Assembly (NCBI GenBank): GCA_946409545.1
Contig: CAMJWT010000020.1
Coordinates: forward strand, 1 to 32,430
Origin: RUG12783 sp946409545
Lineage (GTDB): Bacteria > Bacillota_I > Bacilli_A > RF39 > UBA660
Reading direction: 5' to 3'
DNA length: 32,430 nt
The position numbers and the translations under genes are program-made. The notes under the pieces are model-generated. The model was given only the letters and a program-made list of their open reading frames with translations. It was not told the origin of the DNA and searched no databases. Positions 19,601 to 24,679 of this stretch are shown piece after piece (within the stretch, counting starts at the first letter, position 1; the number at the start of each line of letters is the position of its first letter).

Positions 19601-20103
19601 GTGAATATACAATTCAAGTTGATGCCTTTTATTCACCTGATGGTATCTATTATGGTGTAACCCCAGCAGATACTACGACGACTTCATTTATCATGATGAA
19701 TAATTCTTATGGATTAGATGTAACAATTCCTGAAGAAGAAATCATTATTGATAAAGAAACTGGTAATAATATTAATGGTAATAAGAATATGACAGCAACG
19801 ATTACTTATTCAGGCTTATTAATAGAACCAAATATGAAAGTAGCATTATATCGTCGTAATTATAGCGATATTTATCTACTAGATTATTTAAATGTTGATT
19901 TGAAAGATTATGTTACAAACAATTTAGAAGCATTTGGAACAGATACTAATATATATAATTTAGTGACTGCTTTAGAAGATACTAATACGGTTACATTTAA
20001 CTTTAAACCAAATGTTACAAGTGGTACTTATAAACTAGAATTTAAGTTATATGATGGTAATACATATGTTGGTAATGTAATTAGATATATAATTATTAAA
20101 TAA
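10648..20103 (+). CDS. Giant 3,151-residue surface protein with ricin-like modules and a [YF]GG beta-helix
   Basis: One uninterrupted frame, with AAGGAG 5 nt before the first of two adjacent ATGs. Order: N-terminal membrane or signal segment (about 13-33); an InlB-B/Listeria-Bacteroides-type module with 'GGW' (about 147-149) and 'VYAKW' (about 179-183); a 'GDDNFDGTSDYLAVASW' entry to a beta-helix (about 195); and at least three ricin-B-like modules (their W..I..xGxxIxN motifs near 308, 422 and 528). Glycine-rich coils (about 920-1130) are followed by two more ricin-like modules (near 1188 and 1296). About 30 [YF]GG coils of 24-27 residues come next (to about 2280), then an 870-residue C-terminal region with no recognised domain. 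There is no LPXTG motif and no C-terminal membrane segment, so attachment is by the N-terminus or other proteins. The likely role is adhesion or glycan binding (inference). Confidence 0.85.
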   Translation: MMIKMIKKIKFNRFSIIAICVSFTLLLFFVVSYFNTFSDYVTKGESKIEGDTVYINDLANDYYYYLGMNYVGDLNSNNVNYQESDLKAVTITYYGYPSNDTSLTGYVSLTERQNKFVYYKYYPVKNNQLTIELIDNPFILRPVGKGFGGWESSNGNITKDSKTNTYTLTVNSNVTDIKVYAKWQDANVVFLKGEAGDDNFDGTSDYLAVASWGRAFDLLRSRATNINDRELNIIVLTGDLNHSMNYTRPVTHTWNYTYEYIDNESYTEGEEYLIEYKNGNNRYAIRQNANNVAVENLLTTAKPSDNALWIITHDDNGYAIKNKVSGAYLGHQLNNNDQANLLISNTPYYWKYSSDLRTFFTTYELNVMKYTFTLNDSIVDNNSYLIVDKASYTENNNNQSLNALNDSLANNNFNRTNYNETALWRITKSGDGLTIYNTHENKYLTYNMVNGTTVLALGPDPLVWNYDSTNHTLSTNDTRSIVTYTYSLEKITSGSNYIGYQNGDDYYLLDKSMNFVLQSANVEPSSELLWDVVADNDSLFFKNSENKYLRLDNGSLSLTDDETLRTAFTLNDDILQTVDNNYLYNNNGVLAATTNQTLATTLNKVSVQRGSLPLVNRAIMYLNFNNNTWSLSSTGSEITFVSYERTRVDYKLRYDTATNRFAISNSNAGTGLYFATYIEHREMTSTTRGTMGTNNSYSTNSNVAVTVTSMYDNTDYRDDATLTLTNTNYFRTTAYNDLQLENLSVDSTGYDVINDSSTTSNYRNTYSSFVGNAKNVRIGRGMTPSSWTDDDSVIFAFLQGCTYNSSVGNATNNNNAYKFVVESGRYSGLMAARIYNSYNGGGNYYNYYGSIYLTIGSDYDRATNNNDLLDFYYRIGSSNYNGINGRSNVNDIAYLMDIKSGSIGMNYFDNNTDASQAYSGIYVGGLSVTANNNNDDISSRIIIVEGGNIANINGGLRITENSANNGVKTKIYVKNGNIQNIVGGAGVSTTYGDRYISVTGGNIAYSVSGGSNGVSASDNNQQSGRLGGDSYVHIGGEAHIGTKGSGTLYDVNYGSVLGAGNGNQSYPNSGRVNTSHVYISGKAVIEGNVFGGGNFGPVLEDSNVQIDGGTVNGNVYGGSNRSGVGQATINETTIYDVSFDDNVDLTSGRTYLINRINGNTRHLLSENNNDDPYDVSLATGNQPANYSQWLINSSGDGYTIQNVGRNDYLAYTTNNPPTLTMNNNTNNAIWNYDTTNKTFYRDITYTVSATVNYNFTRNITSGSEYLIVNNNTNTANSINSNGGNTQISGSVAPTNNVWIFTASGNGYTIQNKATGEYLGVTGFYYYTLDISDTPTVWNWNQGNGRLSVTTTGMLSRTYYLRYNNGWQLSTNSANLYLATFNANIVTNMAKYYLVLENNTWKISTTPSNITLSTFTSTISTGYSVSNVSNGDVNITMNSGTVKGAIYGGSCETGTVAGTVTININGGDIEYDDNNDGSIFGGGYGEDTIVASGVNLNIKDNKNVNIDKTIYGGSALGTIVGNVDVHSTDNSGNGAITVEGDFYCGSMGDSSIQTTGKIQGNCSLSIDGGTYKGSVYGENNDNGSPTGVVTVTTGGNNPTTIKNVYGGGNQANSNARSVTVNIENNSNITNAFGGANKASVSETNVNLHGGTVTNIYGGSNEAGNITSSSITTTGGTATNVYGGNNLGGTTTTSNVNINGGTITSLFGGGNEAVTGTSNINFNSGSVTNTYGGGNKAGITNNTNINLAGGNCTSMFGGSNVSGDVPESNIIITGGTCQTIYGGNNLGGTTTTSKVKVNGGNTTDLFGGGNEATTGTSNIEFNSGTVTNTYGGGNKAGITNNTNINLTGGNCTNMYGGSNISGDVPVSNITVTGGTCNTVYGGNNAGGTTVITNVTVNNGTLTNVYGGGNAANSTTTNVILNNSTNEISNIFGGCKEASAVTTNVTLNNGRANNVFGGSNTSGEITTSNVTVNNGTYQNVYGGNNDGGKTVNANVTLLGGNSNTVFGGGNNAETDKAIVVADNAGAGSIYGGGNNAQVNSDTDVTIRNGTTVTNNVFGGGNYGQVIGNTSVVVNSNSDVGNIYGGGNNAQITGNTNVTLENAKVDNNLFGGGNFGKVNGSTFVNIKNGEIHGSAYAGGNGNTATVNTNTTINVEGNTTVTHHVFGGGNAAETGSSANDSSMGVVNITGATIGGNVYGGANTSVLYGETVLNIGCEAVKTYTNNNSYQCNKIDIGGTVFGGGEANASGSEIYDFDFISVTKGIIINIDGKNHTNFDIHGSIFGSGNASSTSGYSRVYINNYGSDNDVKNNISLQRADVVVLNNSHISLSGATDRTNEYSSVVFSLSRVTELDLKNNSEIYLESGANLLTLFRSLNSDDTLAQVTIDEDDHSVTRTTNNRLYMHEDKILNIALNQNVTAYGEVDGMTFFGLYNRDRNGNIVRAMYDYNLETGDTPSENDLYYFASGSYVLGLHETNHDIKKDGFYTNYEDDDNPGHILVDYIQPTPEDAEHYMWIVGENIESYDIELIASKYSTLGTYEFPFINHTSGNTTFTIVGFNYDSLNPEVSLINPDDVPRVAATGEDADNTMGLAIKPGVGWVNVGSSFFVTDSVNSHQGVSSYKSENSNVTPSFVFYLYHSKNLQTDGGMGKAVISLLVVTPIDDLTNKVKRINFNVTISRAIYDSNEYEAAMMPGRQYEMFSSSRMDITAKSSLSAYYSLYMESQQNIYRNGYHRVLTSNIMLPVNTKITMIDFASATKPEYYYYIVNSTDNASFQQYYNDHGEVLYPLSNFVRMGSLDNTNKYNDAVANNIYYDESGARAIEEFIFIVDFKDTNITQDMSACSLLIELVDNDNEVIRSVLGIQRDNMIYNIHANHEGVITAHANVSKPIVYPGADEDLRVTIDFNQNDVMSLNRIVDTTYYEQKMGIKVSFINELGNVVNGVDLMGTSLTLDGNTYYARSDGTIRFKIADRVVNSYSNIRINTTNSSLAAGEYTIQVDAFYSPDGIYYGVTPADTTTTSFIMMNNSYGLDVTIPEEEIIIDKETGNNINGNKNMTATITYSGLLIEPNMKVALYRRNYSDIYLLDYLNVDLKDYVTNNLEAFGTDTNIYNLVTALEDTNTVTFNFKPNVTSGTYKLEFKLYDGNTYVGNVIRYIIIK
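15685..16578 (+). repeat. Three tandem superrepeats of about 297-300 bp inside the giant gene
   Basis: Units begin at 15685, 15982 and 16279, each at a TAT codon opening a 'YGGNN' block; a fourth partial copy opens at 16579. Spacings are 297, 297 and 300 bp. Each unit encodes four [YF]GG coils (25, 24, 25 and 25 residues in the first). The first two units are nearly identical over long stretches, including 'TYGGGNKAGITNNTNINL', while the third has diverged. In-frame expansion by recombination is the likely origin. Confidence 0.85.
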
Positions 20104-20128
20104 AGGAAGGGAAACCTTCCTTTATTTT
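20102..20128 (+). terminator. Strong terminator of the giant-gene operon
   Basis: AAAGGAAGG (20102-20110), GAAA tetraloop, CCTTCCTTT (20115-20123), then T-rich sequence. It starts within the stop codon of the giant gene. Confidence 0.9.
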
Positions 20129-20161
20129 CATTTTTTACTAGTTTTTTTATAGATTTTTAGA

Positions 20162-20167
20162 TATAAT
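20162..20167 (+). promoter_or_regulatory. Possible -10 element for the 20193-21831 genes
   Basis: A perfect TATAAT lies 26 nt before the 20193 start. No good -35 is found at 16-18 bp; the nearest TTTACT (20134-20139) gives a 22-bp spacer. Confidence 0.35.
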
Positions 20168-20192
20168 TAAAGTATATGGGTAGGAGGCTATT

Positions 20193-20318
20193 ATGCAAGA
20201 GAAACTAGATACGGTATCTCTATCAGAATTAATAAGTATTTATAACGAAATCTCTAATATGCTTAAGACTTTAGAGGAGAGAGAAAATTCTTTTATGGAG
20301 AGTGATGACAATGCTTGA
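20193..20318 (+). CDS. Small 41-residue acidic helical protein, translationally coupled to the next gene
   Basis: ATG at 20193, preceded by TAGGAGG 5 nt upstream, opens 41 codons ending at TGA 20316-20318. The sequence is acidic and predicted to be one long amphipathic helix ('SELISIYNEISNMLKTLEE'). The stop overlaps the start of the next gene by 8 nt (ATGCTTGA), a typical arrangement for translational coupling. The ideal ribosome-binding site and its place directly after a terminator and probable -10 make it a real gene rather than a chance frame. No family is recognised. It may form a helical complex with the coiled-coil protein encoded next (inference). Confidence 0.6.
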   Translation: MQEKLDTVSLSELISIYNEISNMLKTLEERENSFMESDDNA

Positions 20319-21831
20319 AGAAATTAACAAAATGATTAATGAAGATAATGAAGTATTAAATGTTTTACCACAAAATAATAATGCTAATCGTAAGAAATAT
20401 CATGATCAATTAATGAAAACAAAAGAAAAGTATGAAGCAAAACAAAATGAAGTTTTGAATTTTATTAAATCTAAAAATTCATTATTAAAGAATAAATATA
20501 ACGATGGTATTGAAGGAAATTTAAGTAAAAGAATTGAAGATTTAGAAAATGATATTAAATACTTTAATCCATATCAGGATGCCTTTGAAATATTAGGTCT
20601 TGATAAATTATTTTATAGTTTGCATAAATACTATGATAATGAACTAGATGCCTATAATGATAATATTAGTAAAATTTTAGATATTTTTAGTGAAGTAGGT
20701 ATTACTCTTACCAAAGAAGATTTCTATTACAGTGAAAGTAGTAAAAGATATATGGAAGTCTTCATTAGTGAAAGACAAAAAGGTAATTATAAAAGTGATT
20801 TAGTTAAAGAAACATTTGAAAGCTTATTCTGGAAAAATCATAATATGATGAGATATATATTACTTAATTTCTACCATTTATATTATGCAAATGAAAAGAA
20901 GTTTGAAATGTATCTAGAAGAAGTTCGTAATAATATTTTATCTTTATACAATGGTAGTTTTGATAATTTATTACGTGAGTATCAAGATTTAATTGTAAGA
21001 AATAATGAATATTATTTAACTAATAAAGGTGTTTTCTTTGAAAAATTCATGAGTAAAGAATTAAATGTTAGTGATTATGAAAAAGAAAAGATTGATAAGT
21101 TAATAAGTGATTATTTACCTACTAATAATGAAGCTTCTAATGAATTATTTATGAAGTTATATGCTTCTTTAAGAGAAGAGAAGTTTATATATCAATATAA
21201 GTTTATTTTAGATGAAGTTGATAAATTATATAAAGAAAAAGATAATTTCAAAGATTTAGTTAATACTACAAGAAAAGAAATTGACGAGATTGATAAGAAA
21301 ATATTTAAGAATTATACTAAAATTAATGGTAAAAGTTTCTTTTTATTCAAGAAACCTAATAATGAAGCTTTATATAATGAAATTGATGAATTGTTATTAG
21401 AATTAGACAAAAAGTATGATGAATTAGATGAAAATCGTTATAAAGAAAAAATAGGTAATATGGTAAATCCTAAGATTAAAGATTACTATTTATTAGGAAG
21501 TTCTTATTTATTCTTAAACAAGATATTAAAAGATCAAGATGAGTTAGATACTGAAGTTGTAACAAAAGAAATAAAAAGAAATGTATATAGTCCATATAAC
21601 GGATTAATTGAAAATATTAATAATGAAAATATTAGTACATTAAACTTTATTATTTATGATAAATATCGATTATTAGGATTAAATCTTGTAACAGATGATT
21701 TTAATGAAGAAAACATAGAAGGATTAACCAAAGTAATTGGTAATATCATTATCTATTATGCACTTCAAAAATTAAGTATTGATATTAAAGAAATAAGTTT
21801 TATTTTAGAAAGCGATGATATCATAAAATAG
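20311..21831 (+). CDS. Hypothetical coiled-coil cytoplasmic protein
   Basis: 506 residues from the ATG at 20311, chosen because GGAGAG lies 8 nt upstream; in-frame GTG and ATG codons at 20302 and 20305 are too close to that site. There is no signal peptide and no membrane segment. It is very rich in Lys, Glu, Asn and Asp. Coiled-coil-like heptads occur in about residues 20-80 and 290-410, and there is a Tyr/Phe-rich helical middle. No enzyme motif was seen. It overlaps the 41-residue gene upstream and stands between the giant protein and the second signal-peptidase cluster, so a cytoplasmic role in handling or exporting surface proteins is possible. That is inference from position. Confidence 0.6.
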   Translation: MLEEINKMINEDNEVLNVLPQNNNANRKKYHDQLMKTKEKYEAKQNEVLNFIKSKNSLLKNKYNDGIEGNLSKRIEDLENDIKYFNPYQDAFEILGLDKLFYSLHKYYDNELDAYNDNISKILDIFSEVGITLTKEDFYYSESSKRYMEVFISERQKGNYKSDLVKETFESLFWKNHNMMRYILLNFYHLYYANEKKFEMYLEEVRNNILSLYNGSFDNLLREYQDLIVRNNEYYLTNKGVFFEKFMSKELNVSDYEKEKIDKLISDYLPTNNEASNELFMKLYASLREEKFIYQYKFILDEVDKLYKEKDNFKDLVNTTRKEIDEIDKKIFKNYTKINGKSFFLFKKPNNEALYNEIDELLLELDKKYDELDENRYKEKIGNMVNPKIKDYYLLGSSYLFLNKILKDQDELDTEVVTKEIKRNVYSPYNGLIENINNENISTLNFIIYDKYRLLGLNLVTDDFNEENIEGLTKVIGNIIIYYALQKLSIDIKEISFILESDDIIK

Positions 21832-21842
21832 ATGTCGCTCAG

Positions 21843-21871
21843 TTGATAGTTCTATTAAATTATGGTATATT
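21843..21871 (+). promoter_or_regulatory. Promoter of the second peptidase cluster (extended -10)
   Basis: TTGATA (21843-21848), 17-bp spacer, TGG plus TATATT (21866-21871). It has the same extended -10 as at 2088-2096. Confidence 0.7.
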
Positions 21872-21887
21872 AAAATAAGGTGATAAT

Positions 21888-22418
21888 ATGAAAAAAGTAT
21901 TAAGAATTGTATTCGGTTTTTTAGGTTTTTTATATTTTGTGATTGCCATTTTTGCAATTCTTTGCTTACTTAACAAGAATGAATTTGGTTATCCACAATT
22001 TGGTAAGAGAACGTTATTTGTTGTTCTTGAAGATAGCAAAGATTTAGATTATAAAAAGGGTGATTTAGTTGTTTTAGTTAAACCAAAGAATGACGATGTT
22101 AAAGAAAATGATGCCGTATTCTTTTATGATATGGAATTTAAAAAGAATACCATCAATATTGGAATTGTAGAAAAGAAAGAAGTTGTGAATGAAAAAGAGA
22201 CAACATTCCATGTTGCTGGAAAGAGTTTTTCATCAGAATATCTAGTTGGTACTGCTAATAGTAGTACAAGATACCATGTTGTAGGTGGAATTCTTGATTT
22301 GATTTTATCTAAATGGGGTTTCTTTTTCTCAATAATTGTACCGTTTTTTATAATGTTTATGGTTGTTTTATTTAAGATCTATATCGAAATAAAATTCGGT
22401 ATGAAGAATGATAATTAA
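21888..22418 (+). CDS. Degenerate SipW-like signal peptidase (probable pseudoenzyme)
   Basis: 176 residues with the SipW-type layout: N-terminal membrane segment (about 8-28), S26-like domain, C-terminal membrane segment (about 141-167) and a short charged tail. The catalytic block is altered. 'EDSKDLDYKKGDLVVL' aligns with the 'GSMEPxxxxGD' region of active enzymes, so Ser50 may be kept but its Met-Glu-Pro context is lost. 'INIGIVEKKE' replaces 'ITHRVIKVEE', leaving Ile91 where the catalytic His belongs. Cleavage by the usual dyad is therefore unlikely. Start supported by AAGGTGAT. It is 2 nt before a substrate-like gene and one gene before an intact peptidase, so it may act as an inactive partner or substrate holder (inference). 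Confidence 0.68.
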   Translation: MKKVLRIVFGFLGFLYFVIAIFAILCLLNKNEFGYPQFGKRTLFVVLEDSKDLDYKKGDLVVLVKPKNDDVKENDAVFFYDMEFKKNTINIGIVEKKEVVNEKETTFHVAGKSFSSEYLVGTANSSTRYHVVGGILDLILSKWGFFFSIIVPFFIMFMVVLFKIYIEIKFGMKNDN

Positions 22419-22420
22419 TT

Positions 22421-22990
22421 ATGAAAAGATGGTTAATTATTCTTTTTGTTATGTCATTACTGCTTACTCTTTACGAAATAACGGAGAGTTATGGTCTTTT
22501 TGAAACTGAAAAAGAGACTGTTGTAAATAGTGAAATTGGTAAATTCCAAATATTAGTTAATGACAATTTGATAAATGAAACAACATCATTTAGTGTTTCA
22601 AATATCACTGTTTCTGGTGATAGTAATGTAAGACAAAATCATTTTGCACCAGGAACTAATGGTTACTTTGATATCGTTATTGATCCTAATGATTCCGATG
22701 TAAGTATTTATTACGAAATTGTGTGTCATTCCGATTTAATTGAAAATGAAAATATCCATTTAACAAGAATTGAAAATGTTGGTAAACCTGATTTAACTAT
22801 TGTTAGACCTAACACTTATAGTGCGATTATTCCATTAAGTGATATCAAGAATCATGTTACAACAACTATTAGATTCTATGTTGAATGGGTTAATGATGAA
22901 GACAATAATGAAATTGATTCAATGTATGGTAATACAAGTACAAAGTTTGATATACCTATGGAAATTACATTTAGGCAATATACGGGGTAG
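22421..22990 (+). CDS. TasA/camelysin-like secreted protein, paralogue of the 8041 product
   Basis: 189 residues. A short hydrophobic signal (about 4-19) leads to 'ITESYGLFETE', a variant of the SipW-cognate cleavage region. The mature part repeats the blocks of the 8041 product: 'FQILVND', 'FAPGTNGYFDIVIDPNDSD', 'YYEI' and 'IRFYVEWVND'. It starts 2 nt after the degenerate peptidase gene, and the next gene, an intact peptidase, starts 41 nt after its stop. The role is presumably a small extracellular structural subunit. The paralogous pair lies on either side of the giant gene, suggesting duplication of a peptidase-substrate module. Confidence 0.72.
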   Translation: MKRWLIILFVMSLLLTLYEITESYGLFETEKETVVNSEIGKFQILVNDNLINETTSFSVSNITVSGDSNVRQNHFAPGTNGYFDIVIDPNDSDVSIYYEIVCHSDLIENENIHLTRIENVGKPDLTIVRPNTYSAIIPLSDIKNHVTTTIRFYVEWVNDEDNNEIDSMYGNTSTKFDIPMEITFRQYTG

Positions 22991-23031
22991 TGTTTTAATA
23001 ATGGTTGAATAGTATAGCAAGGAGACGATTT

Positions 23032-24030
23032 ATGAAGATTGTTCAGAATATAATTGGAAAAATTGTTAATCTATTAATCATAATTGTTATTGTTGCTATT
23101 ATATTTTGTTTATACTGTGTTTTTTCAATAAAAGTTCTTCACAAACAATATATAAATCTCTTTGGCTATTCAATTTTTGAAGTTGCATCAGGAAGTATGC
23201 AAAAAACAATAAATGTGGGGGACGCTGTTTTAATAAAATTAAATAGTGGCAATTACAAAAAAGGTGATATTGTTACATATCAAAATGGTAATGATTATAT
23301 TACTCATAGAATTGTAACGGTTGAAAATGATTATGTTATTACAAAAGGTGATAACAATAATGTAAATGATAATCCAATTGATAAAAAATTAGTAGTAGGA
23401 AAAGTTGTTAAAGTCCTTCCAAGATTAGGAATATGGAAAAAGGTTTTATTAACTCCTAAAGTTATAGTTTTGGTTTTAGTAACTTTATTTATATTTAGCT
23501 TTATGTTTTCTTATGATGGAAAAGCAATTAAGATTATTTCGTCATCTAAAGCTCAAAAAGAAATTGATGTTCTCGTAAATGAAGAAGTCAATAAAAAAAT
23601 GCAAGCTATGAAAAGGAGACGACGAAGTAAACGAGTTCTTGAAGCAACGCAAATTATTGATGTTAACGAAATAAGAAAGCAGCTTTATAAAGAAGAAAAA
23701 GCTAAACGTAAGTTACAGCAAAGACAAACCAATAAAAAACTTGAAGCAACCCAAATTATTGATGTTAATGAAATTAAACGTGAATTAACTAAACGTGAAA
23801 TAGATGAACTTGTTAATCGAGAAGTTAATAGACGTTTACAAGAAATGAAACGAAGAAAAAGAAATAAAATGGTTTTAGAAACGACGCAAGTTATTGATGT
23901 TGATGAAATAAAAAAAGCTCTTGATGAAGAGAGTAAAATAACATCAACTAAAAAGAAAAAGCTTGATGTTTCACCAATCATGGAAGTTAATGAAATAAAG
24001 AAAAGAGTTGGTTCAAATGGAAAAATTTAA
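23032..24030 (+). CDS. SipW-type signal peptidase with a long repetitive cytoplasmic tail
   Basis: 332 residues from the ATG at 23032 (AAGGAG 7 nt upstream; an in-frame TTG at 23005 is rejected). The enzyme part is intact: membrane segment (about 11-31), 'VASGSMQKT' with Ser55, 'ITHRIVTV' with His92, and a second membrane segment (about 143-160). Beyond it lies a highly charged tail of about 170 residues, very unusual for this family. The tail carries four copies of a block like LEATQIIDVNEI (203-214, 237-248, 282-293 and a diverged one at 311-322). It also holds a larger duplication, 178-217 against 257-296, containing 'LVNxEVN' and a run of Arg/Lys. Topology places the tail in the cytoplasm. 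The last 14 nt overlap the next gene. Confidence 0.85.
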   Translation: MKIVQNIIGKIVNLLIIIVIVAIIFCLYCVFSIKVLHKQYINLFGYSIFEVASGSMQKTINVGDAVLIKLNSGNYKKGDIVTYQNGNDYITHRIVTVENDYVITKGDNNNVNDNPIDKKLVVGKVVKVLPRLGIWKKVLLTPKVIVLVLVTLFIFSFMFSYDGKAIKIISSSKAQKEIDVLVNEEVNKKMQAMKRRRRSKRVLEATQIIDVNEIRKQLYKEEKAKRKLQQRQTNKKLEATQIIDVNEIKRELTKREIDELVNREVNRRLQEMKRRKRNKMVLETTQVIDVDEIKKALDEESKITSTKKKKLDVSPIMEVNEIKKRVGSNGKI

Positions 24031-24601
24031 TAAACGTCGTTTAATTATTTCCGGTATCCTATTTGTTCTCGTTATTGTTTTGCTTGTTTTTATTAATACT
24101 GATGTTGTTACTTTTTCAAAATATGAAAGAACAATTGCATCAAATAATGATTTAAATACAGCATTATATCTTTTAGATGATAAATATCAAACAATAACCG
24201 TTAAAATACCTGATGTAATTCCAAGTAATAATCAATATTTATACACTTTTTCAGTTAGTAATTTTAAAGATGATCTACATAGTGATACAAATTTAAAATA
24301 CAAAATACGTGTTCGTACAACAACGAACTTAAGAATAGGTTATGATTTATTTAATACATTAGATATTGAAAACGCGCCAACAGCGATAGCTACGAATAAT
24401 ATAAGTCCTGATGATGATGGTACTTATTTTAGAAATTTAATAACAAATGAGAAAACAATGCTATATAGTGAGGATAAAACAGATTATTATACTTTATTAT
24501 TAACTTTTCCAGTTGATTATAAAGATTCGATGTATAGTGGAGTTCCTGAATTAATAGAAATAAATGTTGAGTCTAAACAAGTACTTGACTCAGATGATTA
24601 A
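24017..24601 (+). CDS. SipW-type secreted protein (TFSKYER signal)
   Basis: 194 residues from the ATG at 24017, inside the end of the peptidase gene; an in-frame TTG at 24008 is less likely. A basic start and hydrophobic segment (about 8-26) are followed by 'VVTFSKYERTIAS', which fits the cleavage region of SipW substrates. The mature domain begins 'TALYLLDDKYQTITVKIPDVIPSN' and is beta-rich with an acidic C-terminus (VLDSDD). Overlap with the peptidase gene implies translational coupling and makes it that enzyme's most likely substrate. It is less similar to the other surface proteins of the window, so a TasA-like fold is a tentative call. Confidence 0.62.
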   Translation: MEKFNKRRLIISGILFVLVIVLLVFINTDVVTFSKYERTIASNNDLNTALYLLDDKYQTITVKIPDVIPSNNQYLYTFSVSNFKDDLHSDTNLKYKIRVRTTTNLRIGYDLFNTLDIENAPTAIATNNISPDDDGTYFRNLITNEKTMLYSEDKTDYYTLLLTFPVDYKDSMYSGVPELIEINVESKQVLDSDD

Positions 24602-24623
24602 AAAAAAACATTTTTAAAAGTGC

Positions 24624-24652
24624 TTGAAATAATAGTTAATGTATGATACTAT
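24624..24652 (+). promoter_or_regulatory. Promoter of the 24680 gene (extended -10)
   Basis: TTGAAA (24624-24629), 17-bp spacer, TGA plus TACTAT (24647-24652). It gives the gene its own promoter, separate from the peptidase cluster. Confidence 0.6.
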
Positions 24653-24679
24653 GAATATGATAGATAATGAGGTGAAATG

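Noticed and set aside
10648..20103. Sortase-anchored adhesin
   Set aside because: No LPXTG-like motif, C-terminal hydrophobic segment or basic tail is present, and no sortase gene is in the window.
21811..21840. Terminator after the 20311 gene
   Set aside because: AGCGA and TCGCT can pair weakly across the stop codon, but the stem is 5 bp with a long loop and there is no T run.
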